From Pseudomonas fluorescens (GTDB lineage Bacteria; Pseudomonadota; Gammaproteobacteria; Pseudomonadales; Pseudomonadaceae): a stretch of 35,550 bases of DNA. Below the pieces are notes generated by a model. The model was given only the letters and a program-made list of their open reading frames with translations, did not search any database and was not told the DNA's origin. A program made the position numbers and the translations under genes. Each line of letters starts with the position of its first letter. Position 1 is the first letter of the stretch. The stretch is taken from positions 1-35,550 of the forward strand of contig NZ_LACH01000020.1 in NCBI RefSeq assembly GCF_000968015.1, given 5' to 3'. Positions 17,984-31,918 of this stretch are shown here, in pieces.

Positions 17984-18835
17984 TTATTCGGCTGATTCCA
18001 CTGCAGCGATCATTCGCAACACATCGACGGTTTCGGCCACATCATGGACGCGCAATATACGCGCCCCCTTGACCGAAGCCAGCGCTGCAAGCGCCAGACC
18101 ACCATACAGACGCTCGCCAACCGGACGATTCAATGCCTGACCTATCATGCTCTTTCGCGAGACCCCGACCAACAGGGGCCGCCCCAAGGCATGCAAGGCC
18201 TCCATATGCTTGAACAAGCTTAGATTGTGCTGCAAGGTTTTTGCGAAGCCAAAGCCCGGATCAAGGATGATCCGGTCCGCCGTAATTCCTACCGACGCAC
18301 ACTGAGCCATGCGCTCGGCGAGAAACTCGCCCACCTCTTTCGTGACGTTCTGATACTGCGGATTATCCTGCATGTCGCCCGGTTCACCGAGCATATGCAT
18401 CAGACAGACTGGCAGGCCAGTGGCCGCAGCCGCATCCAGAGCGCCATCGCGCCGCAGAGAACGCACGTCATTGATCAACCCCGCACCAAGTCGCGCGGCT
18501 TCGCGCATGACAGCCGGGGTGGAAGTGTCGACCGAGATAATTACATCCAGCTCGCGGTGTATCCGTTCGACGACCGGAGCTACGCGCTCAAGCTCTTCCA
18601 GCGGTGAAACCACCCTGGCACCCGGCCGGGTCGATTCGCCACCGACATCAATCAACGTCGCACCGGCCGCCACCATAGCCTCAGCGTGGCGCAGGGCCGC
18701 GTCGAGCTGGCTAAATTGGCCGCCATCAGAAAACGAATCGGGAGTGACGTTGAGAATACCCATGACGTGCGTCAGGGCCAAATCAAGAACCCGATTGCCG
18801 CAAAGCAACCGGGTCGAGGACTGAACAGAAGTCAT
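17984..18835 (-). CDS. folP: Dihydropteroate synthase
   Basis: FolP condenses p-aminobenzoate with 6-hydroxymethyl-dihydropterin pyrophosphate in folate synthesis and is the sulfonamide target. The 283-residue TIM-barrel protein shows the signatures [15 protein letters not shown] (about 25-39) and GGESTRPGA (about 64-72), then [20 protein letters not shown] and [10 protein letters not shown]. It has normal chromosomal length, with no plasmid-type sul features. AAGG lies before the ATG, and the gene follows ftsH after eight bases, so it is part of the ftsH-folP-glmM transcript. Confidence 0.98.
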   Translation of the reverse strand: MTSVQSSTRLLCGNRVLDLALTHVMGILNVTPDSFSDGGQFSQLDAALRHAEAMVAAGATLIDVGGESTRPGARVVSPLEELERVAPVVERIHRELDVIISVDTSTPAVMREAARLGAGLINDVRSLRRDGALDAAAATGLPVCLMHMLGEPGDMQDNPQYQNVTKEVGEFLAERMAQCASVGITADRIILDPGFGFAKTLQHNLSLFKHMEALHALGRPLLVGVSRKSMIGQALNRPVGERLYGGLALAALASVKGARILRVHDVAETVDVLRMIAAVESAE

Positions 18836-18843
18836 TTCAAACC

Positions 18844-20766
18844 TTAAACGTCAGCAGCCGGACCGCCGATCGGTGTTTCCGGACGCGGATCCTGTGCCAC
18901 CGGAGGAGTTCCGGAGGTACCGGTGCCGCCGCCTGACCAGTCGCGAGGTTCACGAGGCGTACGACCCGCCATGATGTCGTCGATCTGATCAGCGTCGATC
19001 GTTTCGTACTTCATCAAGGCATCAGCCATGGCGTCGAGCTTGTCACGGTTATCAGTGAGGATCTGCTTCGCCGTGCCGTAGCACTGATCAATGATGCTGC
19101 GCACCTCGGAGTCGATCAACTTGGCTGTCTCACCGGAGAAGCTTGCACCCTGACCGCCACCGCCGCGACCGAGGAACACTTCGCCCTCTTCTTCTGCGTA
19201 CATCAACGGGCCGAGTTTTTCCGACAAGCCCCACTTGGTCACCATGTTCCGTGCAATCTGGCTGGCACGCATGATGTCGTTTGACGCACCGGTGGTGACG
19301 CCGTCGAAGCCCAAGGTCATTTCTTCAGCAATACGGCCGCCGTACAACGAGCAGATCTGACTGATCAACGCACGCTTGGACAGGCTGTAGCGATCTTCTT
19401 CCGGCAGAAACATGGTCACACCCAGCGCACGACCGCGCGGGATGATCGACACCTTATAGACCGGGTCATGCTCAGGCACGACGCGCCCAACAATAGCGTG
19501 ACCTGCCTCGTGGTAAGCGGTGTTCTGCTTCTCTTTCTCGGACATGACCATGGATTTGCGCTCGGCGCCCATCATGATCTTGTCTTTAGCCAGTTCGAAC
19601 TCTTTCATTTCGACGATGCGCTTGCCGGCACGGGCCGCGAACAACGACGCTTCGTTCACCAGGTTAGCCAGGTCGGCACCAGAGAAACCAGGGGTACCAC
19701 GAGCGATCACGGCCGGAGCGACGTCGTCACCCATTGGCACTTTTCGCATGTGAACCTTGAGAATCTGCTCGCGACCACGGATATCCGGCAGACCGACGAC
19801 AACCTGACGGTCGAAACGGCCTGGACGAAGCAACGCAGGGTCCAGTACGTCCGGACGGTTGGTTGCAGCGATGACGATAATGCCGTCGTTCATTTCGAAG
19901 CCGTCCATCTCTACCAGCAACTGGTTGAGAGTCTGCTCGCGCTCATCGTGACCGCCACCCATCCCGGCACCACGATGACGACCGACGGCGTCGATTTCAT
20001 CGATGAAGATGATGCATGGCGCGTGTTTCTTGGCCTGCTCGAACATGTCACGAACACGGCTGGCACCGACACCGACAAACATTTCGACAAAATCGGAACC
20101 AGAAATAGTGAAGAACGGTACTTTTGCTTCGCCTGCAATCGCTTTGGCGAGCAACGTTTTACCGGTACCTGGAGGCCCCACCATCAGCACGCCGCGAGGA
20201 ATGCGACCACCCAGACGTTGAAACTTGCCCGGATCACGCAGGAACTCGACCAGCTCACCAACTTCTTCCTTGGCTTCGTCACAACCGGCAACGTCACCCA
20301 AGGTGGTTTTCACCTGATCTTCGGAGAGCAGGCGCGCCTTGCTCTTGCCGAAGCTCATCGGCCCGCCCTTGCCACCTGCACCGCCCTGCATCTGCCGCAT
20401 GAAAAACATGAACACGGCGATGATCACCAGGATCGGGAAGCTTGCGACCAGGAGCTGAGTCCAGATGCTTTGCTGTTCAGGCTGCTTGCCTTCAACTACG
20501 ACATGGTTGTCCACGAGGTCGCCGATCAAACCGTTGTCCTGAATTGCCGGACGAATGGTCTTGAAGCTGTCGCCATCGTTGCGTTTGCCGGTAATCACGT
20601 AGCCGTCAACCGCTACGCGCTCGACCTTTCCATCCTTGACCTGCTGGATGAAGTCGGAATAGTTGAGGGTCTGCGGCTCGTTAGGGCTGGAGAAGTTGTT
20701 CATCACTGTCACCAGGACAGCCGCGATGATCAACCACAGGATCAGATTCTTTGCCATATCGTTCAA
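18844..20766 (-). CDS. ftsH: ATP-dependent zinc metalloprotease FtsH
   Basis: FtsH is a hexameric membrane-anchored AAA+ protease that degrades membrane proteins and regulators such as sigma-32 and LpxC. Two transmembrane helices (about 6-24 and 103-123) flank a periplasmic domain. The AAA module has Walker A GPPGTGKT at 197-204, Walker B IFIDEID at 253-259 and an SRH region with [18 protein letters not shown]. The zinc motif HEAGH is at 419-423. The C-terminus is Gly/Pro-rich. The start is a TTG (20764-20766) giving 640 residues, because GAGGG has seven-base spacing to it. The ATG at 20755-20757 (637 residues, MAKNLILW) is the alternative, but GAGGG would be 16 bases away. Confidence 0.97.
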   Translation of the reverse strand: MNDMAKNLILWLIIAAVLVTVMNNFSSPNEPQTLNYSDFIQQVKDGKVERVAVDGYVITGKRNDGDSFKTIRPAIQDNGLIGDLVDNHVVVEGKQPEQQSIWTQLLVASFPILVIIAVFMFFMRQMQGGAGGKGGPMSFGKSKARLLSEDQVKTTLGDVAGCDEAKEEVGELVEFLRDPGKFQRLGGRIPRGVLMVGPPGTGKTLLAKAIAGEAKVPFFTISGSDFVEMFVGVGASRVRDMFEQAKKHAPCIIFIDEIDAVGRHRGAGMGGGHDEREQTLNQLLVEMDGFEMNDGIIVIAATNRPDVLDPALLRPGRFDRQVVVGLPDIRGREQILKVHMRKVPMGDDVAPAVIARGTPGFSGADLANLVNEASLFAARAGKRIVEMKEFELAKDKIMMGAERKSMVMSEKEKQNTAYHEAGHAIVGRVVPEHDPVYKVSIIPRGRALGVTMFLPEEDRYSLSKRALISQICSLYGGRIAEEMTLGFDGVTTGASNDIMRASQIARNMVTKWGLSEKLGPLMYAEEEGEVFLGRGGGGQGASFSGETAKLIDSEVRSIIDQCYGTAKQILTDNRDKLDAMADALMKYETIDADQIDDIMAGRTPREPRDWSGGGTGTSGTPPVAQDPRPETPIGGPAADV

Positions 20767-20959
20767 TTAACTACCCTCTGAAGCAAGCTCCGCTAATGGC
20801 GCGCGCTTCGCATGATATTCACCGGCCTAACTTACTACATTACCTACGGCTCTGGCAGGCGCCGTCTGTAACCCTTTGTGAAACACTTTCTACACAATAT
20901 TCGTTTATGCACGCGGGGCGAAATACGAAAAACCTATCACCCCACAAAAAAACCTCGTT

Positions 20960-21589
20960 TTACTCACTACGGCCGCGGTAACCCCAAGCCAGCATGTATT
21001 GCTCGCGGGAACTGCCACGGGAAGAGTCCGGCTTGATCATCTGGACCTTGTCGAATTTCTGACGAGCGTCCTTCACGTAAGCATCAAACCCCTCACCCTG
21101 AAAAACCTTGATCACGAAATTACCACCCGGCTTGAGTATCCGAGCCGCCAGATCAAGAGCCAGCTCGCAAAGAAACATGGCTTTTGGCATGTCTACGGCA
21201 GGCGTACCACTCATATTGGGGGCCATATCGGAAATCACAAGGTCCACCTGCGAATTACCCACGGCTTCAAGGATCTGAGCGAGCACTTCGTCCTGGGTGA
21301 AGTCACCCTGGATGAAAGTCACGTCCGGAATGCTGTCCATTTCGAGGATGTCCGAGGCTATCAGTCGCCCCTGACCTCCGATCAGCCGGCTAGTGACCTG
21401 CGACCAGCCGCCGGGCGCCGCCCCCAGGTCGACAACGCTCATACCCGGACGGATCAGCTTGTATTTCTCTTGGACCTCCAGAAGCTTGTAACTCGCACGC
21501 GAGCGGTAGCCATCCTTCTGCGCCTGCTTCACATACGGATCATTGACATGTCTTTTCAGCCAACCAAGGCTTGTCTTGGAACGCGCCAT
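20960..21589 (-). CDS. rlmE: 23S rRNA (uridine-2552-2'-O)-methyltransferase
   Basis: RlmE (also FtsJ/RrmJ) methylates the 2'-O of U2552 in the A-loop of 23S rRNA, a late step in 50S maturation. The 209-residue protein has the SAM-binding motif [11 protein letters not shown] (54-64) and the catalytic tetrad Lys35, Asp121, Lys161, Glu196, each displaced by exactly three residues from the E. coli positions. GAGGTG precedes the ATG. It is the first gene before ftsH and is divergent from yhbY across a palindromic promoter region. The rlmE-ftsH pair is conserved in gamma-proteobacteria. Confidence 0.98.
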   Translation of the reverse strand: MARSKTSLGWLKRHVNDPYVKQAQKDGYRSRASYKLLEVQEKYKLIRPGMSVVDLGAAPGGWSQVTSRLIGGQGRLIASDILEMDSIPDVTFIQGDFTQDEVLAQILEAVGNSQVDLVISDMAPNMSGTPAVDMPKAMFLCELALDLAARILKPGGNFVIKVFQGEGFDAYVKDARQKFDKVQMIKPDSSRGSSREQYMLAWGYRGRSE

Positions 21590-21620
21590 TGGGCACCTCG
21601 ATGATAAGGGTCGTGATTAA

Positions 21621-21690
21621 TTGGGCGGATCCACGAACCCTCGGGTAAAATGGCCGCCATTTTACAGAATCCAGACTAAAGGGTCAGATT
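21621..21690. promoter_or_regulatory. Divergent promoter with 21-bp palindrome for yhbY and rlmE
   Basis: GTAAAATGG-CCG-CCATTTTAC (21645-21665) is a perfect inverted repeat that supplies a TAAAAT -10 box on each strand. On the minus strand CTGACC stands 17 bases upstream of TAAAAT; on the plus strand the best -35 is TTGGGC (21621-21626) at 19 bases. The two start sites would overlap in opposite directions. Confidence 0.65.
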
Positions 21691-21999
21691 ATGCCGCTCA
21701 CTCAAGAGCAGAAGAAACAGTACAAATCCATTGGCCACCATCTGAAACCAGTTTTGATTGTGGCTGACAACGGTTTGACTGAAGGTGTGTTAGCCGAACT
21801 TGAACGCGCTTTGGCGGATCACGAGCTGATCAAAATCAAGCTCAACATCCTCGATCGCGAGTCGCGCCTGGCGAACATTGCAGAACTGTGCAAGGTCGGC
21901 AAAGCGGACCTGGTTCAGGTCATCGGCAAGATGGCACTGATTTACCGCAAGAACTTCAGCGTCAACAAGCAGTTGTCGAACGTCCATCGCTTCAAGTGA
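21691..21999 (+). CDS. yhbY: YhbY, CRM-domain ribosome assembly RNA-binding protein
   Basis: A 102-residue single CRM (chloroplast RNA splicing and ribosome maturation) domain protein. YhbY associates with pre-50S particles in E. coli. The fold's conserved pieces are visible: LTQEQKKQYKSIGHHLKPV at the N-terminus, VADNGLTEGVLAELERALADHELIKIK in the middle (described here only as residues 28-52), and the VGKADLVQVIGKMALIYRK tail near 70-88. AGGG lies seven bases before the ATG. It is divergent from rlmE, another 50S maturation factor, and ends nine bases from the convergent DUF4149 gene. Confidence 0.96.
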   Translation: MPLTQEQKKQYKSIGHHLKPVLIVADNGLTEGVLAELERALADHELIKIKLNILDRESRLANIAELCKVGKADLVQVIGKMALIYRKNFSVNKQLSNVHRFK

Positions 22000-22008
22000 T
22001 GACAAGGG

Positions 22009-22413
22009 TCAAGGGTGTGCTTCGCGCACCCTGCCACTCCATCCAGGCACCGGCTGCAACACCAGCACCAGCCCGCAAAAGCCCAGAACAAGATAGCTGA
22101 ACACCTGCCAACGCACTGCATTCGGCCAACCGAAGCGCACCGCGAAAAACATCGCACACGCATACAGCGCCATCATCAGCAGTTGCCCACGAATATCGCG
22201 CCATAGACTGACGAGGCCTTCGGCCTGAAACAGCACCAAAGCCTGAAAAATCACGCACGCTGTGGCGAAACCCACCATCAGCGCATCGAGCATGCCTGCA
22301 ATTTCGTCGATCAGCAGCGGTGCCAGGCCAATCTTGCCCAGCACCGGCAGCAGACCAATGTGCAACAGCCACAGGCCACCCACCCACAACATCTGAGTCA
22401 GCTGCCAAAGCAT
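22009..22413 (-). CDS. DUF4149-type small membrane protein
   Basis: A 134-residue hydrophobic protein with about four transmembrane segments: one near the N-terminus (WVGGLWLLHIGLLPVL), one around the VGFATACVIFQALVLF segment, one at LLMMALYACAMFFAVRF, and one at VFSYLVLGFCGLVLVL. The conserved-looking motif FQAEGLVSLWRDIRGQ links helices two and three. I assign it to DUF4149 from memory of the P. aeruginosa gene next to greA; function unknown. The ATG at 22411-22413 was chosen because the longer frame begins with TTG inside greA. No ribosome site precedes this ATG, which directly abuts a GC-rich hairpin, so start and mode of translation are uncertain. Confidence 0.8.
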   Translation of the reverse strand: MLWQLTQMLWVGGLWLLHIGLLPVLGKIGLAPLLIDEIAGMLDALMVGFATACVIFQALVLFQAEGLVSLWRDIRGQLLMMALYACAMFFAVRFGWPNAVRWQVFSYLVLGFCGLVLVLQPVPGWSGRVREAHP

Positions 22414-22436
22414 GGCGCCCGCACGTAGCGGGCGCC
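22414..22436 (-). promoter_or_regulatory. GC-rich hairpin between greA stop and DUF4149 start
   Basis: A perfect 9-bp inverted repeat GGCGCCCGC / GCGGGCGCC with a five-base loop fills the gap between the greA stop (22442) and the next ATG (22413). It has no U-tract, so it may be a weak terminator or a translation-controlling structure. Confidence 0.6.
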
Positions 22437-22441
22437 GGCGC

Positions 22442-22920
22442 TTAGATGTGGCGAACTTCGACAATCTCGTACTCGATAACGCCGCCAGGCGTTTTCACGG
22501 CAACCACATCACCCTCTTCCTTGGCAATCAAGGCGCGGGCCAATGGCGAGCCGACCGAAATCTTGCCGAGCTTGAAGTCAGCCTCATCCTCACCAACGAT
22601 GTGGTAAGTGACGCTTTCATCCGTCTCGACGTTGGCGATTTCAACGGTGGTGCCGAAGATCACTTTGCCGGTGTGAGGAATGGTCGTGACATCAATGATC
22701 ACCGCGTTCTGCATGCGGCCTTCGATGTCGCGGATCCGTGCCTCGACCATACCTTGCTGCTCGCGAGCAGCGTGGTATTCGGCGTTTTCTTTCAAGTCAC
22801 CCAGCTCGCGGGCCGTACCGATGTCCTGGCTGAGCTTCGGACGGACGACCTTGGTCAGGTGAGCGTGTTCTTCTTCCAGGGCTTTCGCGCCCTGAACAGT
22901 CATTGGGTACTTGGTTATGC

Positions 22921-22924
<4 letters not shown>
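22442..22924 (-). CDS. greA: Transcript elongation factor GreA
   Basis: GreA enters the RNA polymerase secondary channel and stimulates cleavage of backtracked RNA. The 160-residue product has the N-terminal antiparallel coiled coil with the acidic tip ([18 protein letters not shown], about 37-54) and the FKBP-like C-terminal domain ([20 protein letters not shown]). The ATG overlaps the carB stop as ATGA and has AAGG upstream, so it is translationally coupled to carB. A carA-orf-carB-greA operon has been described for P. aeruginosa; here the same operon lacks the orf. Confidence 0.97.
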
Positions 22925-26142
<3,218 letters not shown>

Positions 26143-26201
26143 GGGTTTGTCACTCAAATCCGCAGGTCAGTCGGCAAGCCGTCTTGTTCAATCTTTGAAG
26201 A

Positions 26202-26238
26202 CTTGAGGGGGCCACCGGGTGTCGGGACCGCCCTCAAG
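26202..26238 (-). promoter_or_regulatory. Hairpin in the carA-carB gap
   Basis: CTTGAGGG and CCCTCAAG are perfect complements enclosing a 21-base GC-rich loop. It sits 24 bases after carA on the RNA and has no U-tract. It marks the place where P. aeruginosa carries an extra gene. Confidence 0.5.
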
Positions 26239-26261
26239 CTTTGCTACATCAAGGCGAGCGA

Positions 26262-27398
26262 TTAACGTCGCTTGGCCATTTCGTTGATGAAGCGATCAAA
26301 CAGTGGTGCTACGTCGTTCGGGCCAGGGCTGGCTTCAGGGTGACCCTGGAAGCTGAAGGCGCTCTTGTCGGTACGCTCGATACCTTGCAGGGTGCCGTCG
26401 AACAGCGATTTGTGGATCGCCCGGACGTTGGCTGGCAGGGTCGCGTCGTCTACCGCAAAACCGTGGTTCTGGCTGGTGATCATCACCACACCGGTATCCA
26501 GATCCTGGACCGGGTGGTTGGCACCGTGGTGACCATGACCCATTTTCAGGGTCTTGGCACCGGAGGCCAGGGCCAGCAGTTGGTGACCAAGGCAGATACC
26601 GAAGACCGGAATGTCGGTTTCCAGCACATCTTTGATCGCCTGGATCGCGTAGTCGCAAGGCTCCGGGTCACCAGGGCCGTTGGACAGGAACACGCCGTCC
26701 GGCTTCAATGCCAGCGCTTCAGCAGCTGGCGTCTGTGCCGGCACCACGGTCACGCGGCAACCGCGCTCGACGAGCATGCGCAGGATGTTCAGCTTGACGC
26801 CGTAGTCGTAGGCAACCACGTGGTACGGCAGCTCAGAGGCTTCGATGGTTGCGTGGCTGTCGGTTTTCAAATCCCAGACAGTCGAGCGCCACTCGTATTT
26901 CTCTTTGGTGCTGACGACTTTCGCCAGGTCCATGCCTTTGAGGCCAGGGAAACCCTGGGCGGCGGCGATGGCGGCTTCTTCGGAAATGTTGTCACCGGCC
27001 ATGATGCAGCCGTTCTGCGCGCCTTTTTCACGCAGGATGCGCGTCAGGCGGCGAGTGTCGATACCGGCGATTGCCACAACGTTGTTGGCTTTCAGGTAGT
27101 CGGACAGAGACATCGTGTTACGCCAGTTGCTCGCAACCAGCGGCAGGTCACGGATAACCAGGCCCGCGGACCAGACGCGGTCGGACTCGGCGTCTTCCGG
27201 CGTGGTGCCGGTGTTGCCGATGTGCGGGTAAGTCAGGGTAACAATCTGTTGGGCGTAGGAAGGATCGGTAAGGATTTCCTGATAGCCGGTCATTGCGGTG
27301 TTGAACACCACCTCACCAACGGTTTGACCGTCGGCTCCAATGGCTTCGCCGCGAAAAATGCTGCCATCAGCAAGGGCGAGTATGGCTGGCTTAGTCAA
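26262..27398 (-). CDS. carA: Carbamoyl-phosphate synthase, small (glutaminase) subunit
   Basis: CarA hydrolyses glutamine and passes ammonia to CarB. The 378-residue protein has the N-terminal CPSase_sm_chain domain (1-150, with [16 protein letters not shown]) and a class I glutamine amidotransferase domain with nucleophile Cys269 in FGICLGHQ and partners His353 and Glu355 in GHPE. Translation starts at TTG (27396-27398) with GGGAGG at ideal spacing; no ATG occurs nearby and [12 protein letters not shown] is the expected N-terminus. The TTG overlaps the stop of an upstream 50-codon frame, and an intrinsic terminator lies 46-83 bases upstream, so expression is probably controlled by attenuation. 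Confidence 0.98.
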   Translation of the reverse strand: MTKPAILALADGSIFRGEAIGADGQTVGEVVFNTAMTGYQEILTDPSYAQQIVTLTYPHIGNTGTTPEDAESDRVWSAGLVIRDLPLVASNWRNTMSLSDYLKANNVVAIAGIDTRRLTRILREKGAQNGCIMAGDNISEEAAIAAAQGFPGLKGMDLAKVVSTKEKYEWRSTVWDLKTDSHATIEASELPYHVVAYDYGVKLNILRMLVERGCRVTVVPAQTPAAEALALKPDGVFLSNGPGDPEPCDYAIQAIKDVLETDIPVFGICLGHQLLALASGAKTLKMGHGHHGANHPVQDLDTGVVMITSQNHGFAVDDATLPANVRAIHKSLFDGTLQGIERTDKSAFSFQGHPEASPGPNDVAPLFDRFINEMAKRR

Positions 27399-27547
27399 GA
27401 AGACCTCCCGTAAATAAAGCCTGAAAGGGCGATCGCAGGTTGTAAAAAAGCGGAGTGACGTATGGACACGTCACCCCGCTTCTTCACCGAATAATTCTGC
27501 GCGCTTTTAGTGGACACACTAAAGCTGTAGCTTACAGAAAAAGGCAT
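27395..27547 (-). CDS. Candidate carA leader peptide (50 aa) spanning the attenuator
   Basis: An open frame of 50 codons begins at ATG 27545-27547, runs through a U-rich stretch (CCTTTTTCTG) and the whole terminator stem-loop, and ends with TGA overlapping the carA TTG start (TTGA). The peptide begins [15 protein letters not shown] and ends GFIYGRSS. This is the geometry of E. coli pyrL in front of pyrBI, where coupled translation over the terminator lets RNA polymerase through at low UTP. The ribosome site (GGCGGTAG) is weak, and no confident promoter was placed upstream. The reading is inference from architecture, not from homology. Confidence 0.45.
   Translation of the reverse strand: MPFSVSYSFSVSTKSAQNYSVKKRGDVSIRHSAFLQPAIALSGFIYGRSS
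27444..27481 (-). terminator. Intrinsic terminator / attenuator upstream of carA
   Basis: The minus-strand RNA pairs 14 bases (27448-27461 with 27468-27481, one G-U) around a six-base loop and ends in CGCTTTTTT. It is on the carA strand, after dapB already has its own terminator, and lies 46 bases before the carA TTG. This makes attenuation of carA more likely than simple dapB termination. Confidence 0.85.
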
Positions 27548-27611
27548 TTTTGGTCTACCGCCAATGAGCCTTAAAGGCCGGAGAATGCGACAGGACGTCG
27601 CTTGGCGGAGT

Positions 27612-27643
27612 AAAACCGGGCTCAAACACACTGCTTGAACCCG
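27612..27643 (-). terminator. Intrinsic terminator of dapB
   Basis: CGGGTTCAA and TTGAGCCCG pair with one G-U around a nine-base loop and are followed by GTTTTA on the minus strand. It lies 15 bases after the dapB stop. Confidence 0.8.
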
Positions 27644-27657
27644 ATTTAGGGCGCATC

Positions 27658-28473
<816 letters not shown>

Positions 28474-29598
28474 TTACAAATCGCCGAAGAAGCGCTTCAC
28501 GCCTTCGAACCAACCAGTGGTTTTAGGCGAATGGCTGTTGTCATCGGCCAGCGAACTACGGAACTCTTCCAGCAGTTCGCGCTGACGACGCCCCAGATTG
28601 ACAGGGGTTTCGACCGCCACTCGGCACATCAAGTCACCAGCACCGCCGCCGCGCACTGGCGCAACGCCCTTGCCGCGAACACGGAACTGCTTGCCGGTCT
28701 GAGTCCCTTCAGGGATTTTCAGTTTGACGCGACCATCAAGGGTCGGAATCTCCAGCTCGCCACCCAGCGCAGCATCGACAAAACTGATTGGCACTTCGCA
28801 GAACAGGTGCTTGCCGTCGCGCTGGAAGATCGCGTGCTCACGCACGTTGATCACCACGTACAGGTCGCCAGTCGGGCCACCCTGAGCACCCGCCTCGCCT
28901 TCGCCGGACAGACGAATGCGATCACCGGTATCGACACCGGCCGGCACTTTCACCGAGAGGGTTTTGTACTCTTCGACACGACCTTGACCGTCGCACGAGT
29001 CGCACGGATCGGAAATGATCTTGCCCTGGCCATGGCAGCGCGGGCATGTCTGCTGCACCGAGAAAAAGCCCTGCTGCATACGGACTTGACCGATACCGCC
29101 ACAAGTCGGGCAAGTGATCGGCGAGGAGCCTTTCTTGGCCCCCGAACCGTCGCACGGCTTGCAGTTGACCAATGTAGGAACACGGATATTGACGGTCGTA
29201 CCGCGCACCGCTTCTTCCAGATTCAGTTCCAGGGTGTAGCGCAGGTCGCTGCCGCGCTGAGCGCCGCCACGAGAACCGCCGCGACCGCCGCCGAAGAAGT
29301 CACTGAAGACATCACCAAAGATGTCGGAGAAGTTCTGACCGCCAAACCCGGCACCGCCGCCACCCATGCTTGGGTCAACACCGGCATGACCGTACTGGTC
29401 GTAGGCCGCGCGCTTGCTGGAATCGGACAGTACCTCGTAGGCCTCGTTGGCCTCCTTGAACATATCTTCCGACGCTTTGTCATCGGGATTACGGTCCGGG
29501 TGGTGCTTCATCGCCAGGCGACGGTAGGCCTTTTTCAGGTCTGCTTCGCTTGAGCCACGCTCAACACCCAATACTTCGTAATAGTCACGCTTTGCCAT
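28474..29598 (-). CDS. dnaJ: Chaperone DnaJ (Hsp40)
   Basis: DnaJ delivers unfolded clients to DnaK and stimulates its ATPase. The 374-residue type I protein has the J domain with HPD at 33-35, a Gly/Phe-rich linker (about 75-110), four CxxCxGxG zinc repeats ([32 protein letters not shown]), and a C-terminal substrate-binding region. The start [11 protein letters not shown] was chosen at 29598; the 30 upstream codons are non-coding. The ribosome site is weak. It lies 296 bases after dnaK, a gap with hairpins and a possible sigma-70 promoter, so dnaJ may be partly uncoupled from dnaK. Confidence 0.98.
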   Translation of the reverse strand: MAKRDYYEVLGVERGSSEADLKKAYRRLAMKHHPDRNPDDKASEDMFKEANEAYEVLSDSSKRAAYDQYGHAGVDPSMGGGGAGFGGQNFSDIFGDVFSDFFGGGRGGSRGGAQRGSDLRYTLELNLEEAVRGTTVNIRVPTLVNCKPCDGSGAKKGSSPITCPTCGGIGQVRMQQGFFSVQQTCPRCHGQGKIISDPCDSCDGQGRVEEYKTLSVKVPAGVDTGDRIRLSGEGEAGAQGGPTGDLYVVINVREHAIFQRDGKHLFCEVPISFVDAALGGELEIPTLDGRVKLKIPEGTQTGKQFRVRGKGVAPVRGGGAGDLMCRVAVETPVNLGRRQRELLEEFRSSLADDNSHSPKTTGWFEGVKRFFGDL

Positions 29599-29664
29599 AA
29601 GTCTTTGCACTCTTAAGGACGTTCGGCAAACCTCTCCTGAGCCTTGCCAAACTCGTTGAGCCCC

Positions 29665-29693
29665 AATACAGGCCCGGACCCAACTCACGTCAA
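29665..29693 (-). promoter_or_regulatory. Candidate sigma-70 promoter of dnaJ
   Basis: On the minus strand TTGACG (29688-29693) and TGTATT (29665-29670) are separated by exactly 17 bases, with the dnaJ ATG about 67 bases from the -10. This could allow dnaJ-dapB expression independent of heat shock. Confidence 0.5.
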
Positions 29694-29820
29694 TTCAACG
29701 ATCCTGGTCTTTGATTCATGCGGTACTTTCGGCTCGAAAAGCAGGAGCATTCCCGGCCATACCGCCAACACACGAGCCTTGTCGCATGCTGTAAAAATTC
29801 GCTAACTCCAGACACGCCAA

Positions 29821-29840
29821 CGCGGGAGCAAGCCCCCGCG
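29821..29840. repeat. REP-like palindromic element
   Basis: The 20-base inverted repeat has arms CGCGGG and CCCGCG with an AGCAAGCC centre, resembling the REP-type palindromes scattered between genes in the P. fluorescens/putida groups. Only one copy is seen in this window. Confidence 0.5.
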
Positions 29841-29859
29841 CGGCGACATCCTACCAGTC

Positions 29860-29875
29860 ACTGCCTAAAGGCAGT
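29860..29875 (-). terminator. Hairpin downstream of dnaK
   Basis: ACTGCC-N4-GGCAGT forms a perfect 6-bp stem 20 bases before the dnaK stop region end on the RNA side. No U-tract follows, so it may stabilise or weakly terminate the dnaK message. Confidence 0.4.
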
Positions 29876-29894
29876 CAACCGGCCGACCAACAAC

Positions 29895-31811
<1,917 letters not shown>

Positions 31812-31890
31812 GTTCACTCTCCCGAAACTTTGGATTTGGTTGCCGCAGCAGTGGTGGCTAACTGCGGTAGCACTTAAACGCTTGACTTCT

Positions 31891-31918
31891 AAATGGGGGC
31901 CTTGCGGCTAATTTCAAG
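31891..31918 (-). promoter_or_regulatory. Sigma-32 heat-shock promoter of dnaK
   Basis: On the minus strand CTTGAA (31913-31918) and CCCCATTT (31891-31898) are separated by 14 bases, matching the sigma-32 consensus CTTGAA-N13-15-CCCCATNT. The -35 contains the grpE stop codon TGA (31914-31916). The -10 lies about 80 bases before the dnaK ATG. Confidence 0.88.

Larger units (their letters stand above)
29599..29894. other. dnaK-dnaJ intergenic region
   Basis: Nearly 300 bases without a gene. On the dnaK side lie two hairpins: ACTGCC-N4-GGCAGT and a REP-like CGCGGG/CCCGCG element. On the dnaJ side lies a candidate sigma-70 promoter. No sigma-32 consensus was found in this gap. The open frames that cross it have no ribosome site or family resemblance. 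Confidence 0.6.

Noticed and set aside
20767..20959. Sigma-32 promoter upstream of ftsH
   Set aside because: A CCCC stretch exists, but there is no CTTGAA-like -35 at a 13-15 base distance.
22012..22033. Hairpin AGGGTGTG-CTTCG-CGCACCCT just after yhbY as its terminator
   Set aside because: It can pair, but it lies inside the end of the convergent DUF4149 gene and has no U-tract, so I do not call it a terminator.
27588..27593. TGTCGC on the minus strand upstream of carA as an ArgR half-site
   Set aside because: The known Pseudomonas ArgR half-site needs a following AA at a fixed distance, which is not present here; one hexamer is not enough.
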